64,000 nt of DNA from an uncultured bacterium (lineage in GTDB: Bacteria > Patescibacteriota > Gracilibacteria > Absconditabacterales > Absconditicoccaceae). Numbering within the stretch: position 1 is the stretch's first letter; every line of letters starts with the position of its first letter. Location of the stretch: the NCBI GenBank assembly GCA_937862565.1, contig CALMFT010000015.1, positions 27,497 to 91,496 on the forward strand, written 5' to 3'. Below the pieces are notes generated by a model that saw nothing but the letters and a program-made list of their open reading frames with translations, did no database searches and was not told where the DNA came from. Shown here in pieces: positions 1-11,793 of this stretch. Both the position numbers and the translations under genes were made by a program.

Positions 1-1
1 A

Positions 2-3000
2 AATGGTATTACTACTCAAATTGGTACGAATCCAGTAGGAACATATACTATTACTAATCCCGGAGCTTACAGCGTTCAGTGTATAGTAAATGGTAATATC
101 ACAGCTCCTGCTTGTCAAAAAACAGTAAATGCAGGTTCTACACCATATATCGATCTGAATATTAAAAAACTTTTTGCTGATACAAATACAGCTACGCATG
201 TAAACTTCCATTCTGGAGACAATATTTCTTTCAAGCTTATTGTAGGAAATAGTGGAACTGCGACTGCTACAAACTTTACGGTAAAAGATTACTTACCAAG
301 TAGTCTACAATATATCAGTAGTGTCCCACAAGCTGCTTCAGTAAATGGAAATACTATCACTTGGAATATCGCTTCGCTTGCTCCTGGTCAAACTACAACT
401 ATTACCATACAAGCTAAAATTATTCAAGCACTATGGGATAAAAATAGAACTGAAGTGTGTGACTATGAAGAAGCAGGAGAACTTCAAGATCCTGATAGTG
501 ATCCATGTAATATGGGGCCAACAGGTATGCCAAATGAAGATGATGAAGATATGATTATGTGGGATGTTGACGACCCGACGCCTGGTGTAAGTTGTGATAG
601 TCTGACTATCAATCCTATTACAGGAACAGTGCCTTACAATGTAAGCTACAATTGTAATGGAACAAATGCTCAAAATTATACAGTAAAACTCTTTGGAGGA
701 AACATAGGACCAAATGGTCAAATAGTAGGAAGTACCAATCAAGGTTCATTCTTGATGACTCTAACAGGATCTTATAGCGTTCAGTGTTTCGTAAATGGTA
801 CGACCACAAGTCAAGCCTGTACACAAACTGTAGTAGGTATGAGTACTTGAACGCAAAGTTCTGGTGCAAAATGTAATTATATTACAGTTAATCCAAACGG
901 AGGACAAAGTCCATTACCAGTAAGTTTCTTCTGTAATGGTGGATTCTCTGATCAGTATGTGGTAAACGTAAATGGACCAAACTTTAATCAAACATTTGTC
1001 ACTTCATGAGGAAATGTTCTTCTTACTAATCCTGGAGCATATACCTTCAAATGTACTGTAGGGTGAGCAACTGCTCCTGCCTGTGAAAAAACAGTAAACG
1101 TAATAGGTGGAAATACAGGATATGTAGACACAGGATCAGTACAATGTCTCGATCTTATCGCAAGTCCAAACTATGGCAACGCAGGTCAAACAGTAAACTT
1201 TACCTGTAATAGTTCAGGTGGTACAGTTCATCAAATTTATATATATAAAGATGTAATCTCAAGCTCAAATCTTATTGCTTCATTGTACGGTAAATCAGGA
1301 TCATATACTTTCCCAAATGGAGGTAATTATATCGCAAAGTGTGTGGTAGATGGAAATATTGATTATTCATATGATCTGTATAATACTTCTTCTCAAAACT
1401 GATTAGTATGTACTCACAAAGTAAGAGCTAATGGAGAATTGTGTGCAGTACAACCAACACTTGCTCCATACAAAGTTAATTATTTGAGTCCAAGTGAACG
1501 AGCTAGTATTGGTACCATTTCAACGTATTGTACTGATGCGGAAGTAAGTAGTTTATCATGTAATACTGATTCAAGTAAGGTAAAATATACGGTTGTTAAA
1601 AATCTCGAAAGTTGTACTGAAAAGATTACGATTAGTGGCGAACAATGTCCTCCAGGAACAACTTGGAATGGAACAAGCTGCGTTACTCAGCAATGTGATA
1701 ACGGAGCTACTAATTATCCTTACTGTAATCAATGTCCTCCAGGAACAACCTGGAATGGATATTCATGTACAAATAATCCTCCTTTCAACTATTGTGGAAA
1801 TGGAGTAGTAGAACTTGGAGAAGATTGTGACTTAGGAAATAGCACAGACAGAACAATTAAATATGGATCAAATAGAGGTAAAATCTGTACTGCAGATTGT
1901 AGAATTGAAGGATCAACAGATGCGCCAAAATGTATGGATATCGATCCACCATCAATCAATGAAGGTGAATATTTCCCATTCTGGTGGAACGTTGACGCTA
2001 AGAAAGTAACAACTGCAACAAGTTGTAGCGCTGGAAATGATGGTAAAATATTATCAAGTAGCATGCAATGTACTTTCAAGATTTACAATGGTAAAAGAGG
2101 AACAACAGACCCTGTAAAAACATTCACTATACCTTGTGCCTCAGATAGTTGATTTGATAAAACAATTATGAAATTTTGGGCAGCTAAACAAACAGTTAAA
2201 CCTTTTGGAAGATATGTTGCGCTCTTTGATAGTGCTATCACAAACGGTATTTTCTGAGAATATAAGATTGAGTTAAGTAAGATTGATTATACAACATGTA
2301 ACGGTAGTTCATCAACTAGGAAAAGTTATGATGGCACTGTTTGCCAATATAACTTTGTAGTAGGTGAAGGGTATATGATTCAAAAAGGTGCAAATGTCAC
2401 TACTTTGAAAGACACTTCAATACTTTGATATTATGGATTCTGAAGTAATACCCCAAGGTTTGACTTATATCTCAAAGGAGTACAACAATCACTTTCCATG
2501 AATACTTTTGATATTACTAAAAATCTATCGTATCTAACTACAGACTTTGTAAGTAAATATGATAAACTTGGTGAAAATGCAGGAGTAGGAATAGAAAAAG
2601 TACCTGGTAAAAATATCTTCTTATATGCTAATTCAGTAACTTTGAAAGATGCTGACATCAAGGATTTGAGTACTGTTATCGTGAAGAACGGTGACTTGAG
2701 GCTTGAAGGAACAATCGCTAAAAACGTATTATACGTAGTGCCAAATGGTAGAATTATCATAGGTGGAGATGCGAATTGTGATAAGTATACAGACAATCCA
2801 ACTCCACAAATAATCCAAGGTATCTTGGTAGCTGGCAAAGGATTTGATTCTGACAACTATCTCAATACGAACTCCAACAAAGAACGATGTTCAAATGGTG
2901 GTTTGAGAATTAGAGGTACTTTGATTGGGGGCTCTGTAACAAACTTAATTGAGAAAAGAAGAGTAGTTCTCAATGATTGGTTTGTATGAGCTAACTTCGA

Positions 3001-3121
3001 AGCTAAAGTTCAACATATTATTGATGGACCAAGTTTAGGAATCAATCAAAATACTACACTTTGGACAACGCTCCCTGGTGCTGATGAAGTAGCAAGAGTG
3101 CTTGGAGTAGAAAAAAGATAA
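2..3121 (+). CDS. large Cys-rich surface protein with DUF11-like and repeat domains (5' partial)
   Basis: The gene is open at the left edge and ends at TAA 3119-3121, giving about 1039 residues once TGA is read as glycine. Residues about 40-140 look like a DUF11 (conserved repeat) domain, with VKDYLPSSLQYISS and the typical NGNTITWNI. Before and after it come imperfect PKD-like repeats built on 'PGAYSVQC.VNG...ACxKTV'. Around residues 545-625 are a duplicated CPPGTTWNG motif and CGNGVVELGEDCDLGN, which resembles the Myxococcus-type Cys-rich repeat. The C-terminus (NGRIIIGGDANC...) resembles other predicted surface proteins of such genomes. The high Cys content suggests extracellular disulfides. 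No enzyme motif is visible. The N-terminus and signal peptide lie outside the window. Confidence 0.8.
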
Positions 3122-3148
3122 TTCATAATCCATAATTATAACAACAAA

Positions 3149-3180
3149 AAACTCGGACTTGCTCCGAGTTTTTTATTTTT
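3149..3180 (+). terminator. Rho-independent terminator
   Basis: Hairpin ACTCGGA-cttgc-TCCGAGT followed by a T-rich run, 28 bases after the surface-protein stop. Confidence 0.9.
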
Positions 3181-3190
3181 TAAATATTTT

Positions 3191-3203
3191 ATAATCTGAT
3201 TAT
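3191..3203. repeat. ATAATCTGATTAT palindrome (perfect copy)
   Basis: Perfect 13-bp copy of the palindrome ATAATC-W-GATTAT. It sits between the terminator of the surface-protein gene and the end of the convergent IscU-like gene. See the finding on this motif for other copies. Confidence 0.7.
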
Positions 3204-3214
3204 TGTTGTGGATA

Positions 3215-3613
3215 TTATAATTCTACAACCTGATCTCGCGTGTCTATAAGATTATCTTTGAGATATTCGTGAATAGCATTCCTCGTGGCAAGTATTGCAA
3301 TTGCACCAGCTCTTCTTCTTCTTGGGCTAACTTCAAATCCTTCGGGGATAAGAGTATTTTCATATGTCATATTGAGAGCCTCATCAAGAGTTTTCCCACC
3401 AATGAGTTCACTAAAAAAACTTGAAGAAGCAGTAGTAATCATGCTAGTATTGCCATCATAGGATCGTTTACTGATCAGATTATCTTCTATCTTTAGATAT
3501 ACCGTAATATCATCACCACAGATACTATTTCCCTCATGTCTAGAAACTGTTGCATCTTCCATAAATGCTTTATTTACTGGATTATCATAATATTGGCTTA
3601 CAAGGTCAATCAT
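3215..3613 (-). CDS. IscU/NifU-N-like scaffold protein, degenerate Cys set
   Basis: 132 residues. The order NP-x-N-K (residue ~11), ICGDDITVYLKIEDN (~31), a SYDGNTSMITTASSSFFSELIGGKTLDEA-like stretch (~52-80) and RRRAGAI...NAIHEYL (~100-118) matches the IscU/SufU fold of iron-sulfur cluster scaffolds. Only the first ligand Cys (in ICGDD) is present. The second (normally xGC before the A/S-rich segment) and the third (normally RxxCA) are replaced by D/N and R/A residues. Cluster assembly by the usual three-Cys site therefore seems impossible, and a divergent function is likely. No suf or isc neighbours are visible. It converges with the surface-protein gene. Confidence 0.65.
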   Translation of the reverse strand: MIDLVSQYYDNPVNKAFMEDATVSRHEGNSICGDDITVYLKIEDNLISKRSYDGNTSMITTASSSFFSELIGGKTLDEALNMTYENTLIPEGFEVSPRRRRAGAIAILATRNAIHEYLKDNLIDTRDQVVEL

Positions 3614-3764
3614 AAGGTCTACTTCAATATAAACTTTCAGAACTACTATGTTTTATCATTACAATATACATATATTTAAGATATTAACAACTACTTATGA
3701 GAAAACTTGCAAAATTATAATAAAATCCCTATACTCTAGATATATTCATTTTTAAAACAACACT

Positions 3765-4181
3765 ATGCTTTTAGCGCAAGACTTTCCCTATGGTGATGAT
3801 TTTATTGCCAATCCATCGAGTGATCCTTCGGAGCTTCTAAAGACTACTGTGATAGGAAATCAATGAACTAATGATAGTTTTGTTGAACAGGTCTTGAAGG
3901 TTTTTGGATTTAACGTTGGCGAACAGAGCGGAACTTCCCAAGTAGTAACAGTTTTTACGTACGCACAAGGTATTATCAATATAGCATTGGGACTTTTAGC
4001 CTTTATTTCTGTGATAATTCTAATTTATAATTTTTTTATAATTTTTTTCGGTAAAGAAAAAGAGGGTATCGAAAGCGCTCAAAAAGCTGTAAAACGTGTG
4101 ACTTTTGTGATATTAATAATTGGATTAAGTTGGATTGTGGTGAGCTTCCTTTTCTGGGTAGTAGGAATTATTATTAAATAA
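3765..4181 (+). CDS. small two-helix membrane protein, VirB2/TrbC pilin-like
   Basis: 138 residues from ATG 3765, with one TGA read as Gly at residue 34. After a hydrophilic 70-residue N-terminus come two membrane helices (about residues 68-92 and 110-135) separated by FGKEKEGIESAQKAVKR. A short charged loop between two helices is typical of VirB2/TrbC-like pilin subunits and related small proteins. The gene at 32184-32606 has the same layout (FSHGDVAKQQKARDGLQYM loop). It stands alone, divergent from the IscU-like gene. Assignment to secretion or pili is inferred from topology only. Confidence 0.55.
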
Positions 4182-4243
4182 TCTGAAAATCAGCTTATAA
4201 AATATATTTTTAAACTCTACTACAGTTGCTTACAAAACTTACT

Positions 4244-5020
4244 TTAGGCAATTTTTTTGATAATAACTTTATCTTCTCGTGAAAGATTGAAAAGTTCTCC
4301 TTTTTCTACCAAATCTACACATGGTTTGAGAAATTGAGTTACCGTAAGAGTGGTATGATTATCGAGTTGTTGTTTTCGTTCCTTTGCTAAACTTGCACTA
4401 TCGTACCAAAGATCATGACTCGCAATAATGTCTTCACTGATATAATCTATGAGATCTTTGATAGCATCTTCATCATATAAGAATATTTGTTCGTCATCTT
4501 CAGTTCCTTTTTCATGTTGGTTATTATTTGACTTGAGGGTCATGTATTCTCATTTCTCATTTTTTTTTGTAATATAGATCGTGCTTTCTCTGTGATTTCA
4601 CATAAGAATATCAGGCTCTGATGGATATATAGACTTGAGTACATCTAGATGATCAGAAAGACCATATTCTGATTTTTGCATGATAAGATTGATATGACCA
4701 CATCCACATTTGAAATCATCACCTTCTGCTCCATCTCCATGATGGACATGAGTATCACTATGAGCATAGAGAACTTTGTTTTCTACAATACTGTCTCGAG
4801 CTTTTACTCCTTCTTCTCCACTAAGTTTTTTGAGAGCTACCAATAACATAGCATAAAGTCCAAATTCTCATCCTGCGCAATTGAGAAGTAATTCATGAGT
4901 ATTTTTATCCGTCGATCTTCCATCTACGCACATAATTTGTGCTTTTCCAGAAGTATAAGCGTTGATAAGATCTTCGTGTGTGAATACATTTATATTTGAT
5001 TCAGAAAGGAGTGATGACAT
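4244..5020 (-). CDS. CxDGR metal-site protein A (possible carbonic-anhydrase-like)
   Basis: 258 residues, start ATG 5018-5020. TGA gives Gly at four places, joining what would otherwise be three fragments. Visible elements are IMCVDGRST (residue ~30), a Gly-rich NCAGGEFGLYAM segment (~47), HSDTHVHHGDG (~90) and FKCGCGHINL (~105). A Cys-Asp-Gly-Arg motif followed by a downstream His and Cys resembles the zinc- or cadmium-binding layout of beta- and CDCA-type carbonic anhydrases, but I cannot confirm the fold. It lies 53 bases downstream of a paralogous gene on the same strand, probably one transcript. Confidence 0.5.
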
Positions 5021-5073
5021 AATAGAAAAAACTAAATTATAAATATCTTACATTAAACATATTCGTGAGTATT

Positions 5074-6312
5074 TTACAAACTATTTAAGATCGTCCCAAT
5101 ATCATGAATAGCAGGTGCTTTATTTTTTGGTTCATCAGTAAGTAAAGTGCCGTGTTCTATTTTATGATCACCAAGCTTTGGATTAATATTTCATAGATGA
5201 GTAAGTAGAGAAGAACTGCATAAATTTCTTAATAAATCTTGAGCTTCAGTGTTTGAGTTTTCAAACATCACAGAAGTTGTAGTGTTAAATAAGAGTTTTT
5301 CTAATTGAAGATTGAGTACAAATGATTGTGAACTTCCTAATTCATTCTTGGTACTAACATCATTTCTTACCCCCAGTCCAATATTATCATTACCAGAACT
5401 TACAATACTAATTCTATTTTCTTCGTTATGTTTTCCATTGAGAATCGTAGATTTTCTTCATGATTGATCGAGAACATATTTATTTACTAGGTTTTTTACG
5501 CCACTATCTATTGATTGATCATGCATAAAGTATTTTACTGCCGCACATCATGTGTACTTACATTCACCTCAGTAGTTTCCATTACAACTATGATAATAAC
5601 AAATAGAACCAAATTTTTTGAAGAGCTCTTCATTTTTTGCCATCAATTCTTCTCAGCTTATTTCTAATTTATCACAAATATCATTTCTATTTTTAGCAAG
5701 CATATCTGCATAGGTAATCAAGAACCCTAAACCTCCTCCTGGATATCCTGATCCTTCAGTCAAAAGATCTACCAAATTTGTTGATCCTAGATTTCCTTGA
5801 TGTAGTGATTCAAAACCTGTATTGTTGGTAGAAGTCTCCACAACGCCTTTTATAATTTTATCTTTGCTGAGTTTTCTTTTATCCTGATGCTCAAACCAAT
5901 CTTTTCTGATAGGGTCTGCAAGATAATCTGAAATATAAGTTTCTAGATCTGTTTTATCAAAAATACCATTATTATCATCCAAAAATTTGAGCAATAAAAC
6001 TCCTGAGTTATGTAACATTACAGGTCTTCCATCAATGCAATTTGTCGTTGATAACAGTACTTGAGCGGCTTCATCTGGATTATTTTGAGTCCATTCGACA
6101 AATTCTTTGAAATTAGGCACTGCGATAACTGTATTAGGATTATTAAGAAATTCTTCAAAACTTTTACCTGCGTTGTTATTTTCGAGGCTATCAATAAGAT
6201 TAATATTTTCATCCTTAAAGTTTGATTCACTTTTATGTGTGCTATGCGAATCATTCTCATGATTTTCTGGTTCCTCATAAGAAACATAGGCGAGTAGGAA
6301 ATAGGTTTTCAT
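5074..6312 (-). CDS. CxDGR metal-site protein B (paralogue of the 4244-5020 gene)
   Basis: 412 residues. I chose ATG 6310-6312 because a TATAAT box lies 13 bases upstream; an in-frame ATG further upstream (6388-6390) would put that promoter inside the gene. Motifs are TTNCIDGRPV (residue ~86), GSGYPGGGLGFLI (~187), YHSCNGN and ECKYTGCAAVKYF (~236-255). These correspond in order to CVDGR, the Gly-rich segment and the His/Cys cluster of the downstream paralogue. A long Asn/Ser-rich C-terminal half has no recognisable motif. The N-terminal MKTYFLLAYVSYEE is mildly hydrophobic and not a clear signal peptide. Function unknown; a metal-dependent carbonic-anhydrase-like role is a guess. Confidence 0.5.
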
Positions 6313-6325
6313 TCTTAATTTGAAT

Positions 6326-6331
6326 ATTATA
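6326..6331 (-). promoter_or_regulatory. -10 box TATAAT
   Basis: TATAAT on the minus strand ends 13 bases before ATG 6312, so the leader of the CxDGR operon would be only a few bases long. Confidence 0.5.
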
Positions 6332-6439
6332 AATAAAAAAGTGAGTTTTGAATTTATTCTTATTATATGTAATTTCAAGGGAAATGTCAAAAAAACTCCT
6401 TCATTTGAAGGAGAATATATAATCAGAATATCATATTAT

Positions 6440-7633
6440 TTATTCATATCTTAGAGCATCAATTGGTTTTAGTTTTGATGCCTTTATGGCAGGTAAAAGT
6501 CCAAAAACAAGACCTATAAATACTATAAATCCAAAAGACATCAGTAAGGATTGAGTAGTAATTACGCCTTGGACTATGGATTGTAATAAGAAAATAACCA
6601 GATAACTCAATAATACTCCTATGGTTCCACCAATGAGACAAATCACTAAAGATTCAGCTAGAAATTGAGTTATAATATCTTTACTCTTGGCTCCAATAGC
6701 TCTACGAATACCTATTTCACGTGTTCTTTCACTTACCGAAACAAGCATAATATTCATTACTCCAATTCCTCCTACCAACAAAGAAATAACGGCAATTGCT
6801 CCCAAAAACATCTTGAGTGCATCGGTAATTTGATTGAGAGAAGAGAGAAGTTCAGCTTGATTCTGAATATTGAAAGGAGCGGTGTCTTCATCTTTTGCAA
6901 GAAAATGCTTCATCAATACGGACTGAATAGAGGCTTTTACACTATCAATATTGTTATCACCACTCACACTTACTGCTATAGTAGTCAGGGCATTTGATCC
7001 AAATACTCTTTTTTGAGCTGTCGTAAGCGGTATAAATGCAGTATCATCATAGCTACTCATTCCTTGTTGCCCTTTGTATTTGAGGATGCCTACCACTTTG
7101 AGTGAGCTATCTCACACATTCACGAATTTTCCTAGGGGATTTATTTCTCCAAATAATGTTTTAGAAAGAGTATTCCCAAGTACGATCACTTTTTCACTTG
7201 TATCAATATGTCTTTGAGAAACAAATATACCGTATTCTACTTCACTTCAACGCACTGCTATAAATTCAGGAGTTACTCCTATAATACTTGCGTTACTACT
7301 ACTATTGTTATAAATAATCAGTTTATTGGAGCTATATTCAGCAGAAATATGAGCGATATGAGGAAGAGCTTTGATATTCTGAAGAGCTTGATTATCGAGC
7401 TTTCTGTTTGTGATAGATTGACTAGTAGCATTTCTTGATCCCATAGATGTTACCGTCAATAAATTACTTCCCAAAGATTGAATATTGGACACGATTTGTT
7501 GTTGAGTTCATTCACCAACTGCTAATAAAATAATTACACTTGCGATCCCAATGATAATGCCCAAACTACTCAGGCCTGACCTGAGTTTATTAGTTGAAAA
7601 ATTTTTAAGTGAATCAAGAATATATTCTATCAT
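6440..7633 (-). CDS. MacB-type ABC transporter permease
   Basis: 397 residues, start ATG 7631-7633. The N-terminal [27 protein letters not shown].. is the typical MacB/FtsX start, with TM1 at about residues 18-40. A roughly 220-residue extracytoplasmic domain follows ([26 protein letters not shown]), then three C-terminal helices ending DALRYE. The FtsX core motif '[12 protein letters not shown]' is intact. Its first codons overlap the end of the ATPase gene by 7 bases, so translation is probably coupled. Together with the ATPase and the HlyD-like adaptor it forms a MacAB-like exporter; the substrate is not predictable. Confidence 0.93.
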
Positions 7634-8289
7634 GTTATGAGTCCATCTTTAATAAATATAATATGTTTAGCGTGTGCGGCAATTTCTTGTGAGTGAGTAA
7701 TAAGAATGATTGTTTTTCCATCTTTATTGAGTACTTTGAGTAATTCAATTACTTCATCAGATGTTTTGGAATCAAGTGCTCCTGTTGGTTCGTCAGCAAG
7801 TATTACACTTGGATTGGTAACTATGGCACGAGCTATAGCGACTCTTTGTTGCTGACCTCCTGAAAGTTCATTGGGGAGATTATTAAATTTTTCTCAAAGA
7901 CCTACTTTGATAAGAGCTTCTTTTGCTCTTTCATTCCTTTCTGCTTTAGGTAATCCTTGATAAAATAGAGGCAGCGCAACCTGTTCAACAATATTTTTAC
8001 GAGGAACAAGATTGTATCATTGAAAGATAAATCCGATCTTTTGTGAACGAATGGTAGACTTGGTGTCCTCGTTAAAATCTTCAATTTGAGTTCCATCCAA
8101 ATCATATTCTCCACTTGTTTTCTCGTCAAGTAATCAGATTATATTCATTAATGTTGATTTTCCAGATCCTGAAGGTCCCATGATGGCGACAAAATCACCA
8201 TCTTGTATCGTTAAGGAAACTCCCTGGAGTGCTTTATAAGCTACCTCTCCAATATAATAAGTTTTGGTAATATTTTGTAATGATAACAT
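7627..8289 (-). CDS. MacB-type ABC transporter ATPase (LolD/MacB family)
   Basis: 220 residues from ATG 8287-8289. Walker A is GPSGSGKST (residue ~40), the signature is [14 protein letters not shown] (~146) and Walker B is [12 protein letters not shown] (~165), followed by the switch His in ITHSQEIA. It pairs with the overlapping FtsX-like permease. The last sense codon is TGA (Gly), directly followed by TAG, a tandem that may be a relic of an ancestral UGA stop. Part of the minus-strand operon adaptor-ATPase-permease. Confidence 0.95.
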
Positions 8290-8328
8290 GCGTTAGAGAA
8301 TATGAATAAGCTTTAAGATAAAGGATAA

Positions 8329-10326
8329 TTAACGAGTGAATCCACCAGCACCACCCACAGTTTTTGTTCCTCTAGTGCCAGCACCACCACCCGCTGGCAG
8401 TGTAAATAATGATGAAGATCATGCACTTTTTTTATATTCTACAGCGCTAGTTGCGATAGTATCTCCTGCTTTGAGTCCAGAAATAATTTGGGATTTATCA
8501 GCAGTAGAAGTACCGACCACGACAGGCGTAAGAATCCATTTGTCATTTACCGATTTATTTACTCGAGTTTGACTTCCTGATTGAGAAATAGCAGCAGTCG
8601 GAATCAATAAACCTTGTTCATCTTCCAAAATTACTGTCATTTGGGCAGTCATACCGTCATATACTACGCGTTCGAGTTTGGGGATTGTTACCTTTATCTG
8701 ATAGGTAACCACTCCATTACTAGTTTCTGGAGTTCCAGAAATTTCTGTAATTGCTCCGCTTATGACATCATCATACGCATCAAGTTTTATATTTACTTCT
8801 TGGTTCAGTCTAATTTTTACAATATCAATTTGATCAACATTGGAAATAATCTGATAAAGATCTGAGTTGATAAGTGTGATTCATTCAGCACTGCTTATTT
8901 GATCTCCCACATTAAAGTCAATACTGCTAATCTCTCCATCAAATTGTGCTCTTATCTCATAATCAGACATTTTATTTGCTGTCTTACTTAAAGAAGCTCT
9001 TGCCATATCTATAGAAATTGAAGAGGAGGCAATATCACTTGCATTGGGACCTCAGAGAGTTTCATTGAGAAGTTGGGTATAATAAAGTTGATTGGATGCA
9101 TAATTTTTCAGATCATTTTGTTTTTGAGTCAGTTTCAGATCATAATCTTTATTGGTTTGTAGAAGAGTATTCTTGTTTGCAGTTATTTGATTTTGTATTT
9201 TTAATAATTCTAATTCATTAGATGAAAGTTGTTGCTCTTTCTGATTCAGACTATTGTTGGTACTGAGATTGATGCTTGTTCCATCCTCTTGGCTTAGGAA
9301 TTGTTTTTCATAGTTATTAGCACTTGAGATAGAAGATGTAAGCTTACTGTTGTATGAACTAAGTTGGCTTTTCCAACTGCTCAATATGCTCTCTGTCATA
9401 TCGCCTTGTGTCACTGAATCTGATAATAAATCTGAAGAATTATTAACCAAACTTACCAATGCTTGTAATAATTTTTTAGTATTTTCCAAATTTTTCACAA
9501 CATCTGTAGAAGAAGAAAAAGATCCTAAAAGAGTTTTACTTTCCATATAAGAAGCCTCAGCATTGGATTTTGAGAAGAAATCTTTTGCTCCTATTCACGC
9601 ATTATTTAAGTAAGGAGATGAACGATCGTCGATTACTAAAAACTTATCTGTAAAAAGCAGAATTTCTTTGGCATCTTGTTGAACGCTAGACGCTTGTAGA
9701 TTGATATTATCAATTAAGTTTTTATTTGTAACCGTAGTGTCATTTAGAGTTTTATCATTACTAATAGTCAGATAATCCAGTTCTCCACTATAATCCTGTA
9801 ACTTTTGAGTCAGATTATTTTTATTTTTTTCAGATTCTTTCAAACTATTCTCCAAATCTGTGATTTTGTTCTTTTTTTCTAAGAGCATACTTTCGTATTC
9901 ACCCTGTAAGATAATGAGATTCTGGTTATTTTCTTCTACGGTATTTTTTAATTTAGTAATATCAGAAGGGTTAGTTTTATCAAAAAGCTTTTGATAGCTA
10001 ATTTGATTTTGTTTTACCTGCAAGGATTGGCTATTGATATCACCTTGAATATCCGTCTTATCAATTTCCGCAAGGAGTTGTCCTTTGGTAACAACATCTC
10101 CCACTTTGACGTGAATATTAGTGACTTTTCCAGCTTGCCCAAAAGTCAATTTCTGATTATTCACCAATTTAGTTTCACCATTGAGTTGGATAGTGTTTTG
10201 TATCTCTCCATAACTTACTTCTACTGTCTGAGTAGGAACGGTAGTAGTATTTGAACCTCTTGTTGCTATTCGCCATCCTACAAGTATTACCATTATGACT
10301 GCTATTATTATATTCTTTTTTTTCAT
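8329..10326 (-). CDS. HlyD/MacA-like periplasmic adaptor with long coiled coil
   Basis: 665 residues from ATG 10324-10326, with TGA codons read as Gly joining three segments. The N-terminal helix (about residues 5-22) anchors it in the membrane. A lipoyl-like half (GKVTNIHVKVGDVVTKGQLLAEID, ~65-90) is followed by a very long Gln/Asn/Ser-rich coiled-coil region (~95-430), then the second lipoyl half and beta-barrel (VRIDFDGEI..; LIPTAAISQSGSQTRV). The tail is Gly/Ala/Thr-rich (GGAGTRGTKT). MacA is usually ~370 residues; the hairpin is greatly extended here. It is the first gene of the exporter operon. Confidence 0.88.
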
Positions 10327-10402
10327 CAAAAAATTCTTTATCAAATAATAACCATATCATATACGAATTGTACCTTAAGATAACCTGAAATTTTTATATG
10401 AT

Positions 10403-11671
10403 CTATTTTTCGCTCAACCTTGCTCCGTAGGCTATTCCCCAAGGAATAAAGAAAAGATAATTTACCATGCTGTCTTCAAATACATGAAGGAAAATTCCTG
10501 CCACAAGCATACAGACAAAACCTGTACTGAATAATAAGATAGATTGGTTAAACACAGATTTTGTATATTGCATTTTTTTGATTTGTCCGAAGATGCTTGT
10601 CCAGAAAAGTGCAAACAAGACTGGTCATAGTCGTCCGTAATCAAGAGCGATCTGAAGATAATAGTTTTCTGGTAAGAGCGAACCATTCCAGTGAATTCCA
10701 GGTCCACTTGAACCCAATCCGTATCACCAAGGTTTATTCAAGAATGCCTGTAAAGCCTCTAGTCATAGTGTAAAGTGTTCCGTAGTAGAATCCCACTTTA
10801 AGAAAGTAATATACCCAAAAAACCCTACAATTCCTCCTATAATAATTCCGCTTATAAATTTATTATTTTTAATCCAATTACTTTTTGCTGCCAATATTCC
10901 AAAAAATGTCCCTATTCACACTAATAAAACTCTTCCCAAGTTTAATACTGATAACAGGAGTAATCAAGCTTTTTCAAGCCATCATTTGTTTTCATCTTTT
11001 CTGAGTCTCATCGCCCATAAAAATGGAAATAATCCGATAATCCAAAACGCAAAATTGTTGGGACCTGAAAATAAACCTGATAATCTCATGATTCCGTCGT
11101 GCTGAGTGAGGTAATAGAGCGGTGGAGCAATTCATTGTTTGTAGATATTGAGACCGCCAAATCCGAGTTGATACCATAGTTCTGGAAAAATTACCTTCGT
11201 TCCTTGGATAAGAAGCCCACCAATTAGAATAAACCAAGAAAGTCTGGTAAGGAATTGTAACCAATTTATATAATTATTAACAAATTTTTCTTTGGAAGTC
11301 TGGCTAAATAATATGAACCCTGCCAATCCTGCACTCCAAAATACAAACATAAAATACCATCCATATTTGAGACCTATAATGGTGTTTTTAATAAATTGAT
11401 TGAGGTCTGGAATATTGAAATAGGTAGTGATAAGTCCAAGTATCACAAATAATCCAAGAATCAGAACCTGTATTTTTGTTTTCTGGATATATGCTTTAAA
11501 TCTTGATCGATTGCTCAATATGATAGTTGCTACAAAACCTAACCAAATCAATTCTTTCAGACTAGAAATAATTTCTTTGTATTGTCCGTCAAATATCCCA
11601 AATACCAAAATAGTATGTCAGATGAAATATAAGCTGATACTAATTAGAAAATATTGAATAAATTTTAACAT
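10403..11671 (-). CDS. O-antigen ligase/polymerase-like membrane protein (Wzy_C family)
   Basis: 422 residues, start ATG 11669-11671, ending in TAG. About ten hydrophobic helices. The C-terminal part has GLGSSGPGIHWNGSLLPENY followed by LQIALDYGRLG, the classic WaaL/Wzy pattern in which a loop 'H/N..P.N.YL' precedes a helix with 'E/Dxx-G'. The family transfers or polymerises undecaprenyl-linked glycans, or glycosylates surface proteins. In an organism rich in surface proteins a glycan-attachment role is plausible but not shown. It lies 76 bases upstream of the exporter adaptor gene and is divergent from comF. Confidence 0.75.
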
Positions 11672-11793
11672 AATCAGAAAAGAGAAGAAAAATAGAAGAA
11701 ATATCCAATTTTTTTGTCCTAGAGTCTTGCATTGTGTAGTCACTTTTTCATTCCTATGGTAAAAATTGTATCCTCTTATTCAACCATTTTGTT

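Noticed and set aside
1789..2079. Minus-strand open frame inside the surface-protein gene
   Set aside because: Overlaps a clear Cys-rich coding region on the plus strand; no start signal or homology.
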